From an uncultured Sutterella sp. (GTDB lineage Bacteria > Pseudomonadota > Gammaproteobacteria > Burkholderiales > Burkholderiaceae_F): a stretch of 64,000 nt of DNA. Below are positions 52,108 to 60,126 of this stretch, piece by piece. Positions within the stretch are counted from its first letter, which is position 1. Every line of letters begins with the position of its first letter. The position numbers were made by a program, and so were the translations under genes. The notes beneath the pieces were generated by a model, which made no database searches, was not told where the DNA came from, and worked only from the letters and a program-made list of their open reading frames with translations. The DNA lies in assembly GCA_905197905.1 (NCBI GenBank), contig CAJKAP010000002.1, positions 62,001 through 126,000 on the forward strand, written 5' to 3'.

Positions 52108-53289
52108 TTAGATACCCACAGCAGCCTCCAAGAGTTGAGCCTTGTCGGTCTTTTCCCAGGTAAACTCGGGTTCTTCACGACCGAAGTGACCATAAGCGGC
52201 CGTCTTCGAGAAGATCGGACGACGAAGGTCCAACATCTTAATAATGCCACGCGGGCGCAAGTCAAAATGTTCACGCACCAACTTAGCAATTTCGGCATCA
52301 GGAATCACACCAGTGCCGTGCGTAAAGACGGTGATGTTCATCGGTTCGGCCACGCCAATAGCGTAGGCAACCTGAACCTGGCACTGCTTGGCCAAACCTG
52401 CGGCCACAATATTTTTAGCCACATAGCGGCACGCATAAGCGGCAGAACGGTCCACCTTTGTCGCGTCTTTACCAGAGAAGGCACCGCCACCGTGCGGGCA
52501 ATAACCACCATAGGTGTCAACGATGATCTTACGCCCTGTCAAACCGCAGTCACCCTGCGGACCACCGACCACAAAGCGGCCAGTCGGGTTAATCAAAAAC
52601 TTCGTCCCTTCGAGCCATTCAGCAGGTATAACTGGGCGAATGATTTCTTCGACGATCCCTTCGATAAATTCAGGCTTCATCTTCGCACCGTCCGACATTT
52701 CAGGAGCGTGCTGAGAAGACAGCACGATCGTGTCGCAACCGACTGGCTTGCCATCGCGATAGCGCAATGTTACTTGACTCTTCGCATCAGGGCGCAAAAA
52801 GGGTAACGTGCCGTTGCGACGCACCAAACTCTGACGTTCAACCAAGCGGTGAGCATAGAAGATCGGGGCTGGCATCAAGGTTGGGGTTTCGTCACAAGCA
52901 AAGCCAAACATCAAGCCCTGGTCGCCGGCGCCTAAATTCAATTCATCATCGAAAGCTTTGTCGACACCCTGAGCGATGTCATGAGACTGCTTGTCATAGG
53001 CAACCTGAATAGAGCAACCTTTGTAGTCGATACCATATTCGGTGTTGTCGTATCCGATACGCTTCAACACGCCACGAGCAAGGTCAATGTAGTCAACTTG
53101 AGCAGCCGTGGTGATTTCGCCAGCCATCAACACGAGACCAGTGGTACAGAGCGTCTCTGCAGCAACACGACTAAGGGGATCTTGCTCCAAGCAAGCATCA
53201 AGGACAGCATCCGAAATCTGATCAGCCACTTTATCGGGGTGGCCTTCACTTACGGATTCAGAAGTAAAGAGATATTCATTGGTGGACAT
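52108..53289 (-). CDS. metK: S-adenosylmethionine synthetase
   Basis: MetK makes SAM from methionine and ATP, the methyl donor for the rsmB, rsmI and rlmI enzymes in this window and the cofactor of the two radical SAM proteins. The 393 residues show SVSEGHPDKVADQISDAVLD (ATP-binding His), GAGDQGLMFGFA, the P-loop-like GGGAFSGKDATKVDRSAAY and DLRPRGIIKMLDL. Start ATG 53289 has GGAG (53300-53297 on the minus strand) seven bases upstream, and that GGAG lies in the arm of a leader hairpin. It is transcribed alone from a clear promoter and has its own terminator. Confidence 0.97.
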   Translation of the reverse strand: MSTNEYLFTSESVSEGHPDKVADQISDAVLDACLEQDPLSRVAAETLCTTGLVLMAGEITTAAQVDYIDLARGVLKRIGYDNTEYGIDYKGCSIQVAYDKQSHDIAQGVDKAFDDELNLGAGDQGLMFGFACDETPTLMPAPIFYAHRLVERQSLVRRNGTLPFLRPDAKSQVTLRYRDGKPVGCDTIVLSSQHAPEMSDGAKMKPEFIEGIVEEIIRPVIPAEWLEGTKFLINPTGRFVVGGPQGDCGLTGRKIIVDTYGGYCPHGGGAFSGKDATKVDRSAAYACRYVAKNIVAAGLAKQCQVQVAYAIGVAEPMNITVFTHGTGVIPDAEIAKLVREHFDLRPRGIIKMLDLRRPIFSKTAAYGHFGREEPEFTWEKTDKAQLLEAAVGI

Positions 53290-53420
53290 TCGCCAACTCC
53301 AGTATTTTCTTTGTTAGAAAGATGGCGCGCCTGCGCAAATACTGAGCGAAGTCAATTGCGAAGACGCTTTAGCGGTATTTACGTGTTCGCCCCGCAAGTT
53401 GTCTTTGTTAACTCGGCGAT
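53290..53420 (-). promoter_or_regulatory. metK 5' leader with Shine-Dalgarno-sequestering hairpin
   Basis: The predicted leader is about 130 bases. CTCAGTATTT (53346-53337, minus strand) is complementary to AAATACTGGAG (53307-53297), with one bulged G; the second arm contains the GGAG that serves metK. The 29-base loop region holds a small TTTCT/AGAAA hairpin (about 53306-53320) and a GGCGCGCC palindrome. The fold would block ribosome entry, so upstream leader sequence or a ligand could control it. It does not match a SAM- or SAH-riboswitch class that I can recognise. Confidence 0.55.
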
Positions 53421-53426
53421 TCGCGA

Positions 53427-53455
53427 ATGATACAACGTCACGACTCGTTATGCAA
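53427..53455 (-). promoter_or_regulatory. metK promoter (sigma-70 type)
   Basis: On the minus strand TTGCAT (53455-53450), a 17-base spacer and TATCAT (53432-53427) form a good -35/-10 pair. Transcription would start near 53420. The -10 lies inside a 12-base sequence also found in the trpS promoter. Confidence 0.7.
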
Positions 53456-53479
53456 ACTAAAAAAGGTAAGCTTTTTTGT

Positions 53480-53507
53480 TTGACTAGATGCATTATGCGT
53501 CTAGAAT
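53480..53507 (+). promoter_or_regulatory. lpxL promoter with a palindrome between -35 and -10
   Basis: TTGACT (53480-53485), a 16-base spacer and TAGAAT (53502-53507) form a likely promoter for the acyltransferase genes, about 160 bases before the first start codon. CTAGATGC (53484-53491) and GCGTCTAG (53497-53504) are an imperfect palindrome that fills the spacer and touches both hexamers, a typical operator position. Confidence 0.55.
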
Positions 53508-53670
53508 CTTCACTGAGTCTTAAGATAAATCACTACTCGGAGTAAGGAAAAGAGTAAATTTAGAAGAATTAACTTTGTCGCTTCTCGTGAATCCTTTGCA
53601 GAAATGCCTTCCAAAAGACTCGACTTCGTTAAAATAAGCGCCAACTCAAGAAAGCTTTTGGGAAACAAGA

Positions 53671-54534
53671 ATGTCTTTTCTGTTAAAGCTATTAGCGATG
53701 CTCCCTTTGAGAGTATTGCAATTACTCGGTGCAGGGATTGGCTATCTCACTTTTAAATTCGCTTCTGAATTGCGCGAACGAACCTACGCAAATTTGCGCC
53801 AAGCGGGCTTTGCGCAGCCTCATTTTCTCGACCGTTTAGGACGCGGCGCGGGTCGTCAATCGTTAGAAAGCATTTGGGTCTGGTATCGAGATCCTAAAAC
53901 AGTTCTCTCTCGTGTGAAAGTTGACCCTGCTTCAGAAGCTCTCATCGATAAGGTCATGAATACCGGACGTCCGATTATTTTTATGACGCCCCATGTTGGT
54001 TGTTTTGAAGTTCTCCCAGTTTGGTTTGCAAACAAGTATTTTGAGAAAACGGGCAGGAATATCAGTATTCTCTACCGTCCACCCAAAAATGCCATATTGC
54101 GCAAAATCGTTGGCGAGGCTCGCCAGTCTTCTGGCATTGAGGCTTGTCCGACGACGATTGCTGGTGTGAAGCGTGTGATTAAAAACTTACGACAAGGACA
54201 TACTTTCGGCGTACTGCCTGATCAGGTTCCTTCCGCTGGTGATGGGGTATGGGTGCCATTTTTTGGAAAAGAAGCCTACACAATGGTCTTGCCTGTTCGT
54301 TTAGCTAAGCAAGTGGGCGCTATCCGTATTTTTGCCTGGGCAAAACGTGAATCTCATGGTTGGACTTTACATGCAAAGGAATGGGCAGATCCGCTCACGG
54401 GTGATCTTGGCCAAGATGCCGCGATGATGAACAAAGAAATTGAGGACATTATTCGTCAGATGCCAGAACAATACGCCTGGGGTTATAACCGTTACAAAAC
54501 GCCAAGTGGCGCTCGACCGAAAAAGAAACAATGA
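53671..54534 (+). CDS. lpxL: LpxL/HtrB-family lipid A acyltransferase, copy 1
   Basis: A 287-residue inner-membrane acyltransferase that adds a secondary acyl chain to lipid A. A hydrophobic N-terminal anchor (about 4-28) is followed by the catalytic HX4E motif at His108/Glu113 (TPHVGCFEVLP) and the substrate segment around ILYRPPKNAILR and GVLPDQVPSAGDGVWVPFFG. The C-terminal tail is basic. It is the first gene of a plus-strand group and overlaps the next acyltransferase by four bases (ATGA). Which acyl position each copy modifies cannot be read from sequence. Confidence 0.9.
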   Translation: MSFLLKLLAMLPLRVLQLLGAGIGYLTFKFASELRERTYANLRQAGFAQPHFLDRLGRGAGRQSLESIWVWYRDPKTVLSRVKVDPASEALIDKVMNTGRPIIFMTPHVGCFEVLPVWFANKYFEKTGRNISILYRPPKNAILRKIVGEARQSSGIEACPTTIAGVKRVIKNLRQGHTFGVLPDQVPSAGDGVWVPFFGKEAYTMVLPVRLAKQVGAIRIFAWAKRESHGWTLHAKEWADPLTGDLGQDAAMMNKEIEDIIRQMPEQYAWGYNRYKTPSGARPKKKQ

Positions 54535-55412
54535 TGAATCAGCTTTTCTCGAAGATGTGGGTAGTGCTTATCAAAAAGCTATACCACTGCCCTCTTAGTT
54601 GCCGTGATGCTATGGCGAGCATGGTCGCAAAACTCCTTTGGCGGGCGATTCCAAAGCGGCGCAAGGTCATCTTGACGAATTTGCGGCTGTGCTTCCCTGA
54701 GATGAGCGATCAAGAACGAGTGGACCTTGCTCATCAGGTTTATCACCGTTTAGCTCGTGCAGCTCTAGATCACGGCGTTCTTTGGGAAGGATCGAAAGAA
54801 GAATTGCGACATTTTGTCACTTTTGAGGGGCTCGAAAACTTTATGCAAGAGCTCCCTAATCCCGTTATAGTAGTGGCCCCGCATTTTGCTGGATTAGATG
54901 CTGCTGGTATTGCCTTGAATACGTATGTCCGAGGAGTCTCGCTTTATCAAAAGCAGAGCAACCCTGTCTGGGATGAGGCAGTTTTAGCTGGAAGAAAGCG
55001 CTTTTCGGATCCAGTGTTGATTGCGAAGAGTGATGCAAATGACTTGCGTCCGATTATTCGAGCCATGAGAGAGGGCTTGCCTCTTTACTACTTGCCCGAT
55101 ATGGACCACGGAATCAAAAATTCGGTCTTTGTGCCATTTTTTGGGGTGTCGGCGGCGACTATTCCGATGGTGTCTCGACTGGCAAAACTGACTAAAGCAA
55201 AAGTGTTTTGGTGTATTGCGACGATGACTGACAAGGGGTATCACGTGATCATTTCGGAAGCGTGGAAAGATTTTCCGACACAAGATTATGTGGCGGATAC
55301 ACAACGCATTAACGAAGAGCTAGAAACGTGGATTCGCGCGTATCCCGACCAATATCTTTGGGTGCATCGCCGGTTTAAAACGCGCCCAGAAGGGGAACCA
55401 TCGGTTTACTGA
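54531..55412 (+). CDS. lpxL: LpxL/HtrB-family lipid A acyltransferase, copy 2
   Basis: A second, divergent member of the family, 293 residues. The catalytic motif is HX4D at His118/Asp123 (APHFAGLDAAG) instead of HX4E, and the later block reads YYLPDMDHGIKNSVFVPFFGV. Low similarity to copy 1 outside the motifs suggests an old duplication or separate origins, with each enzyme adding one secondary acyl chain. The start ATG overlaps the stop of copy 1, so the two are translationally coupled. dapF follows 11 bases later. Confidence 0.9.
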   Translation: MMNQLFSKMWVVLIKKLYHCPLSCRDAMASMVAKLLWRAIPKRRKVILTNLRLCFPEMSDQERVDLAHQVYHRLARAALDHGVLWEGSKEELRHFVTFEGLENFMQELPNPVIVVAPHFAGLDAAGIALNTYVRGVSLYQKQSNPVWDEAVLAGRKRFSDPVLIAKSDANDLRPIIRAMREGLPLYYLPDMDHGIKNSVFVPFFGVSAATIPMVSRLAKLTKAKVFWCIATMTDKGYHVIISEAWKDFPTQDYVADTQRINEELETWIRAYPDQYLWVHRRFKTRPEGEPSVY

Positions 55413-55423
55413 GGCAATAAAAC

Positions 55424-56338
55424 ATGTTGCGATTTTCTAAGATGCAAGGGGCAGGCAATGACTTTGTTGTCATTGATGGCATCACGCAAACGTTTTCTCC
55501 AACTTCCGCATTGATTCAAGCGCTTTGTGATCGTCACTTTGGTATTGGAGCTGATCAGCTTTTGTTGCTTGAAAAGCCAACGTGCTACGACGTGGATTGC
55601 GTCTATCGAATTTTCAATTGTGATGGCGCAGAAGTTGAAATGTGTGGAAATGGGGCTCGTTGTGTAGCTAAGTTCTTGCGAGAGCGCGGTTTAACGAACA
55701 AAGACAAGATTCTTGCACAGACAGCGACACGTATTGTGACGCTTCATTACTCAGAAGATAAAGAAGTGTCAGTGGACATGGGTGTACCATCTTTGCGCTT
55801 GTCGCCCACACAATTCCATTTGGCAAATCTCAAACAAGTAGAGCAGGGTGGTCGCATCTGCTATGAAATTTCCACAGCGGAAGGAACTTTTGTGGCAGAT
55901 ATGGTGTCTATGGGCAACCCTCATGCGGTGATTTTTACTAAAGAGCGTCCCTCTGCAAAAGCTCTAGAACGCATGGGGAGATCCATTGAAGAGTCTCCTC
56001 TTTTTCCAGAAAAGATTAACGTGGAGTTCGTAACCGTTACTGAGCGAACTTCTGCTTTTGTGGATGTTTGGGAACGTGGTGCAGGTATCACGCTTGCGTG
56101 TGGGACGGGGGCTTGTGCATCTGCCGTATCGGGGTACCTACGTGGGCTTTTTGATGAAACCGTGCAGTTACAGTTACCGGGAGGCCTTTTGACAGTGAGT
56201 TGGGATGGGAATCCTTTCCATTCTGTTCAACTGAAAGGACCTGCAAAGTTTGTTTTTGATGGCGTGATTGATGAAAATAAATTGCTCTCGCGCGATAAAA
56301 ATAAAGCAAGAAAGATTTTTGGAGATATCCATGATTGA
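55424..56338 (+). CDS. dapF: Diaminopimelate epimerase
   Basis: DapF interconverts LL- and meso-diaminopimelate for peptidoglycan and lysine synthesis. The 304-residue protein has the first catalytic cysteine C74 in VEMCGNGARC, the second in LACGTGACASA (about 226), MQGAGNDFVVID at the N-terminus and SMGNPHAVIF in the middle. It is a little longer than E. coli DapF (274). It is the third gene of the plus-strand group after the two acyltransferases, as in other Burkholderiales. It overlaps the rlmI start by eight bases. The DUF484-xerC pair that often follows dapF is absent. Confidence 0.95.
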   Translation: MLRFSKMQGAGNDFVVIDGITQTFSPTSALIQALCDRHFGIGADQLLLLEKPTCYDVDCVYRIFNCDGAEVEMCGNGARCVAKFLRERGLTNKDKILAQTATRIVTLHYSEDKEVSVDMGVPSLRLSPTQFHLANLKQVEQGGRICYEISTAEGTFVADMVSMGNPHAVIFTKERPSAKALERMGRSIEESPLFPEKINVEFVTVTERTSAFVDVWERGAGITLACGTGACASAVSGYLRGLFDETVQLQLPGGLLTVSWDGNPFHSVQLKGPAKFVFDGVIDENKLLSRDKNKARKIFGDIHD

Positions 56339-57536
56339 CGTGATTTTGAAATCAGGCAAGGAAAAATCGTTACTTCGACGTCATCCTTGGGTCTACGATA
56401 CAGCAGTGGCTCGTCTGAGTGGTAAGGCTCATAGTGGCGACACAGTGCGTATTGTGAGCTCGGCAGGGAAGGCATTAGCCCTTGCAGCCTATTCTCCAGA
56501 ATCGACATTGAGAGCCCGTTGCTGGACATTTAATGTTGATGAAGAAATCAACCGAGAATGGTTTGAATGTAAGTTGCGTAAAGCCATTGAGGCTCGTGCC
56601 AAACTCCATGATCGCACTGATGCCGTTCGATTGGTGTTTGGCGAAGCTGATGAATTACCAGGTCTTATTGTGGACCGGTATGGGGATTTTTTGGTCACAC
56701 AGTTTATGGCTGCAGGGGTTGATTTTCATCGAGAGTCGATTGCTGATCTGCTGATGGAAATTACTGGCGCACGGGGTCTTTATGACAGGTCTGACGCCCA
56801 GTTACGTCAACGCGAAGGCTTGCCATTAGTTTCTGGACTAATGCGAGGGGAGGAACCCCCTGAAGTTATCGAGATTCAAGAAGATGGCGTAAAGTATGGT
56901 ATTGATGTGCGCAACGGACACAAAACAGGTTTTTATATTGACCAGCGTGAAAGCCGATTAACGGCACAAAAATTGGCAGAAGAGTTTCGTCGCACTCAAG
57001 GGCGTGGCTTGCGTGCTTTGAATTGCTTTTGCTATACAGGTGGATTTTCTCTGGCGCTTCTCAAGGGGGGAGCAGAGGAAGTTGTTTCTGTGGACTCTTC
57101 CGCGGAAGCGCTAGAAATGGCAAAGCACAATTCCGAGCGGAATGGGTTTGCTGAAGATCGTCATCGCTTTGTGTGTGAAGATGTCTTTGTTTATTTGCGC
57201 TCTTGTATTGAGCGAGGAGAAAAATTCGATTTGGTGATTCTGGATCCGCCAAAGTTTGCTTCTAGCCATCGTCATGTTGACCGTGCGGCTCGCGCATACA
57301 AAGATATCAATTTGAAAGGGCTGAATTTGCTCAATACAGGGGGACATTTGTTCACGTTCTCGTGCTCGGGAGCAATTGACCCAGATCTTTTCCAGAAGAT
57401 TATTGCGGGCGCTGTATTTGATGCTCACGTAGACGCCTGGGCAGTTGGACGCTTTGGTGGTGGGGAAGATCATCCTCTCTTAATGACATATCCTGAAGGC
57501 GAATATCTCAAAGGTTTGCATCTTTTGATTCGCTAA
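56331..57536 (+). CDS. rlmI: 23S rRNA (cytosine-1962-C5)-methyltransferase RlmI
   Basis: An N-terminal PUA domain (about 1-75; RRHPWVYDTAVARLSG), an EEHEE-like linker region and a C-terminal SAM-dependent methyltransferase define RlmI. LNCFCYTGGFSLALLKGG is the SAM motif, DLVILDPPKFASS the DPPK motif, and FTFSCSGAIDPDLF the SC catalytic cysteine. GGAGATATCC just before ATG 56331 sets the start; the longer open frame to 56268 lies inside dapF. Length 401 residues. The start overlaps the end of dapF, so translation is coupled. The assignment to position 1962 follows the family. Confidence 0.9.
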   Translation: MIDVILKSGKEKSLLRRHPWVYDTAVARLSGKAHSGDTVRIVSSAGKALALAAYSPESTLRARCWTFNVDEEINREWFECKLRKAIEARAKLHDRTDAVRLVFGEADELPGLIVDRYGDFLVTQFMAAGVDFHRESIADLLMEITGARGLYDRSDAQLRQREGLPLVSGLMRGEEPPEVIEIQEDGVKYGIDVRNGHKTGFYIDQRESRLTAQKLAEEFRRTQGRGLRALNCFCYTGGFSLALLKGGAEEVVSVDSSAEALEMAKHNSERNGFAEDRHRFVCEDVFVYLRSCIERGEKFDLVILDPPKFASSHRHVDRAARAYKDINLKGLNLLNTGGHLFTFSCSGAIDPDLFQKIIAGAVFDAHVDAWAVGRFGGGEDHPLLMTYPEGEYLKGLHLLIR

Positions 57537-57559
57537 TTTAGCTGTAAAGGAACAGAAAA

Positions 57560-58555
57560 ATGTCGATGATTCAAGAAGAACCGGATATCCCGGTAACTAT
57601 TTTGACGGGCTTTTTGGGAGCAGGAAAAACAACGCTCCTTAACCGTGTTTTGAGTGAAAACCACAACTACAAAATCGCCATTATCGAAAACGAATTTGGC
57701 CAAGAAAATGTTGATAGCGATTTGTTGGTGACGCCGGGTAAAGAACAAATCATCTCAATGAATAACGGTTGCGTTTGCTGTACTATTCGTGGCGACCTTT
57801 CTCGTGTACTCACGGATTTACGGCATCAGCGTGATCGTGGCGAAGTGGAGTTTGACTACGTCATTATCGAAACGACGGGTTTAGCCAATCCTGGCCCTGT
57901 GGCACAAACTTTCTTTATGGATGATGTGGTTGCTAACTACTACCGATTGGACGGCGTCGTAACTGTGGTGGACTGCAAGCACGGCAACCAGACTTTGGAC
58001 GAAGAAGAAGCAGCTCGCGATCAAGTCGGCTTTGCTGACCGTATTCTGTTGAGCAAGACGGATCTTTGTACGCCTGAAGAAGTTGCGGCGATGAAGGCCC
58101 GTTTGGTTCAGATGAATGCTCGCGCTCCATTGCGTGAAGTGAATATGGGCACGTGCCCCATCGAGGAAGTCCTCAATATTACAGGCTTTAACATGAACGA
58201 CGTACTTGATGTGGACCCTGCATTCTTTAGCAATACCCACCATCACCATCACCACCAAGACGATATTCGCTCGTTTGTGTTTGATTCGGATCGTCCGTTT
58301 GATCCCGAAAAACTGGAACGCTACTTGATGTCGTTGGTGAGTGTTTATGGCAATCAACTTCTTCGCTATAAAGGCGTGCTACAGTTAAAAGGTACGGACC
58401 GCCGTGTTGTCTATCAGGGTGTACATATGTTAGCTATGGCCGATGCACTTGGTCCATGGGGAGATACTAAGCCTTACTCTAAGTTAGTATTCATTGGACG
58501 TAACTTGCCAGAGGATGCTATTCGACACGGTCTTACCACTTGCCTAGCTGAATAA
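57560..58555 (+). CDS. CobW/COG0523-family GTPase (metal chaperone)
   Basis: A G3E GTPase of 331 residues. Walker A is GFLGAGKTT (17-25), the metal-binding CXCC motif is GCVCC (70-74), the switch and G4 region include ETTGLANPGP and SKTD, and a run of six histidines (227-232) lies in the linker to the C-terminal CobW_C domain (about 235-330). The histidine run and CXCC suggest binding and delivery of Zn2+ or another divalent metal; COG0523 proteins include the ZNG1 zinc chaperones, YeiR and YjiA. It sits 23 bases after rlmI and 161 before dksA. I see no Zur box, although the pairing with a cysteine-poor DksA recalls zinc-sparing loci. Confidence 0.88.
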   Translation: MSMIQEEPDIPVTILTGFLGAGKTTLLNRVLSENHNYKIAIIENEFGQENVDSDLLVTPGKEQIISMNNGCVCCTIRGDLSRVLTDLRHQRDRGEVEFDYVIIETTGLANPGPVAQTFFMDDVVANYYRLDGVVTVVDCKHGNQTLDEEEAARDQVGFADRILLSKTDLCTPEEVAAMKARLVQMNARAPLREVNMGTCPIEEVLNITGFNMNDVLDVDPAFFSNTHHHHHHQDDIRSFVFDSDRPFDPEKLERYLMSLVSVYGNQLLRYKGVLQLKGTDRRVVYQGVHMLAMADALGPWGDTKPYSKLVFIGRNLPEDAIRHGLTTCLAE

Positions 58556-58716
58556 AATTTGAGCTCAGGGAATGAAACTAAGGGAATTTCCCCATATGGT
58601 TTATCCCTAAAGTGTGGAAATTAGAAAGAAATTACTGTATAAAACATATTTCACACAAGAACGTCGCCTTGAGGCGATACTTGCTGACAAGCTTTTTTAA
58701 ATAAGAAGGTAGTTTT

Positions 58717-59136
58717 ATGGCCGCTACGAAATTGCTCACTGTAGAAGAAATTCTGCAGATGCCCGAAGAAAATTATATGGACGAGCGACAGCTCGCATTC
58801 TTCAGAAATCGTCTTGAACAGATGGAAGCAGAATTGCGAGCAAACGCCGACCAGACAACGAACAATTTGCGTGAAACCACTATTGTGCCGGATCCTGCCG
58901 ATCGCGCAACAATTGAAGAAGAACACGCTCTCGAACTACGTACGCGCGATCGCGAACGCAAACTTTTGAAGAAAGTGCGTGCCGCCCTCAAACGTATTGA
59001 AGACGGTGATTATGGTTACTGCGAAGAAACGGGAGACCCTATTGGCGTTGCTCGTCTCTTGGCTCGCCCGACGGCGACTCTGTCGCTCGAAGCGCAGCAG
59101 CGCCGCGAGCTCAAGCAGAAGATGTACGGGGATTAA
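58717..59136 (+). CDS. dksA: RNA polymerase-binding transcription factor DksA
   Basis: DksA binds the RNA polymerase secondary channel and, with ppGpp, reprograms transcription. The 139-residue protein has the N-terminal coiled coil with the catalytic-tip Asp pair in VPDPADRAT (about 58-66) and the conserved IEDGDYGYCEETGDPIG and RLLARPTATLSLEAQQRRE. Of the four zinc ligands in E. coli DksA only Cys102 remains; the others are Thr105, Ser123 and Ala126. This reduced set is common in betaproteobacterial DksA and implies function without structural zinc. Start ATG 58717 has AGAAGG upstream. It is a single gene with a clear terminator. Confidence 0.93.
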   Translation: MAATKLLTVEEILQMPEENYMDERQLAFFRNRLEQMEAELRANADQTTNNLRETTIVPDPADRATIEEEHALELRTRDRERKLLKKVRAALKRIEDGDYGYCEETGDPIGVARLLARPTATLSLEAQQRRELKQKMYGD

Positions 59137-59229
59137 GCCAACTCTTTTCCCTTCACTCTCTGCAACAAAGAGACCGTTCGTTTATGAACGCTCCTAAGCT
59201 TGTGCAAGAACTAACCTTCTAAGAAATGA

Positions 59230-59262
59230 GAAGGAGGAAGGGCGTCCTCCTCCTTCTTGTTT
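59230..59262 (+). terminator. dksA terminator
   Basis: GAAGGAGG (59230-59237) pairs with CCTCCTTC (59249-59256), loop 11 bases, followed by TTGTTTAAT. It lies about 95 bases after the dksA stop; the bases between show no gene. Confidence 0.7.
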
Positions 59263-59343
59263 AATAAGCTCGACCGTATTTGTTACCTGATGGAGACGAA
59301 TGCTCGGGCTTTTTTTGTGTCGATTTTCTCCTATTGAGCAATT

Positions 59344-60081
59344 ATGACGAAGCTGTGGTTTTTAGATCTTGATGACACCTTGTTTGAAGCCTCTAGTGGC
59401 ATGTTGCGTGCTATTCATTTACGAATGAATGACTTCATGGCGCGTGAGCTGAATATGAGCCTTGAGGAGGCTAATGCGCTTAGAACGCAATACTGGGCAA
59501 AGTATGGTGCCACTTTTATCGCACTTTGGCGTATTCACCATATCCCTCCAGTGAAATTTCTTACAGAAACCCACGATTTCGATCCCTCCCCGTATATTAC
59601 GTATGAGGGCAACATCATCGATGACATCCGCAAATTGCCTGGGCAGAAAGTGGTTTTCACCAATGGTCCGCGTCTCTACGCAGATAAAGTGGTTCGTGCC
59701 TTAGGGCTTGATCGTGTTTGTGATGACGTCGTGACGAGTTTTGAAATGAAACTGTTTCAAGATTGGCGCCCAAAACCTGATGCTAGTATTTTGCGGAACC
59801 AGTGTATACAGCGTGGGGTTCGCCACGGAGAGGCAACGATTGTGGACGACTCTCTCATGAATCTCAAAGTGGCTAAATCGATTGGGTTACAGACAGTCTG
59901 GTGTGTAGGATATAGACTAAAACACGGTCGTATTACACACCGACAAGCAGTCAGCTATGTTGACTATCAGATTACACATATCCGCGAACTCAAACGACTT
60001 CCTAAGGCGTCGATTAAAGCAGAGAAACCTCTCGTACCGAAGCCTTGGCAAGATCGTTGGTTCAAGGAAGAGCCCCTTTAA
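59344..60081 (+). CDS. HAD-family pyrimidine 5'-nucleotidase-like phosphatase
   Basis: A 245-residue haloacid-dehalogenase-type hydrolase similar to the Sdt1/YjjG-like 5'-nucleotidases. The four HAD motifs are present: FLDLDDTLF (nucleophile and acid/base Asp, residues 6-14), VVFTNGP, RPKPD with the Lys, and IVDDSLMNLKVAK with the acidic pair. A helical cap lies between motifs 1 and 2 (about 18-95). The C-terminal 40 residues are basic and not part of the fold. The substrate is probably a nucleoside monophosphate, but this is inferred. It precedes sppA by 111 bases containing three hairpins. Confidence 0.8.
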   Translation: MTKLWFLDLDDTLFEASSGMLRAIHLRMNDFMARELNMSLEEANALRTQYWAKYGATFIALWRIHHIPPVKFLTETHDFDPSPYITYEGNIIDDIRKLPGQKVVFTNGPRLYADKVVRALGLDRVCDDVVTSFEMKLFQDWRPKPDASILRNQCIQRGVRHGEATIVDDSLMNLKVAKSIGLQTVWCVGYRLKHGRITHRQAVSYVDYQITHIRELKRLPKASIKAEKPLVPKPWQDRWFKEEPL

Positions 60082-60126
60082 TGTCCTCGGGGTTAGTGCC
60101 GCGCTTAGTCTTTTGGCTATAGAAGA

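Noticed and set aside
52024..52806. 260-codon open frame on the plus strand opposite metK
   Set aside because: It is the antisense shadow of a well-conserved gene, has no ribosome binding site and shows no family motif. Similar shadows opposite ahcY (49560-50051), the HemN/HemW-like gene (35695-36204), gatA (2611-3120) and the CobW-type gene (57881-58357) were dropped for the same reason.
58238..58255. Run of six histidines in the CobW-type protein as an artificial His-tag
   Set aside because: It lies inside the protein, between the GTPase and C-terminal domains, where natural metal-binding histidine clusters occur in this family.
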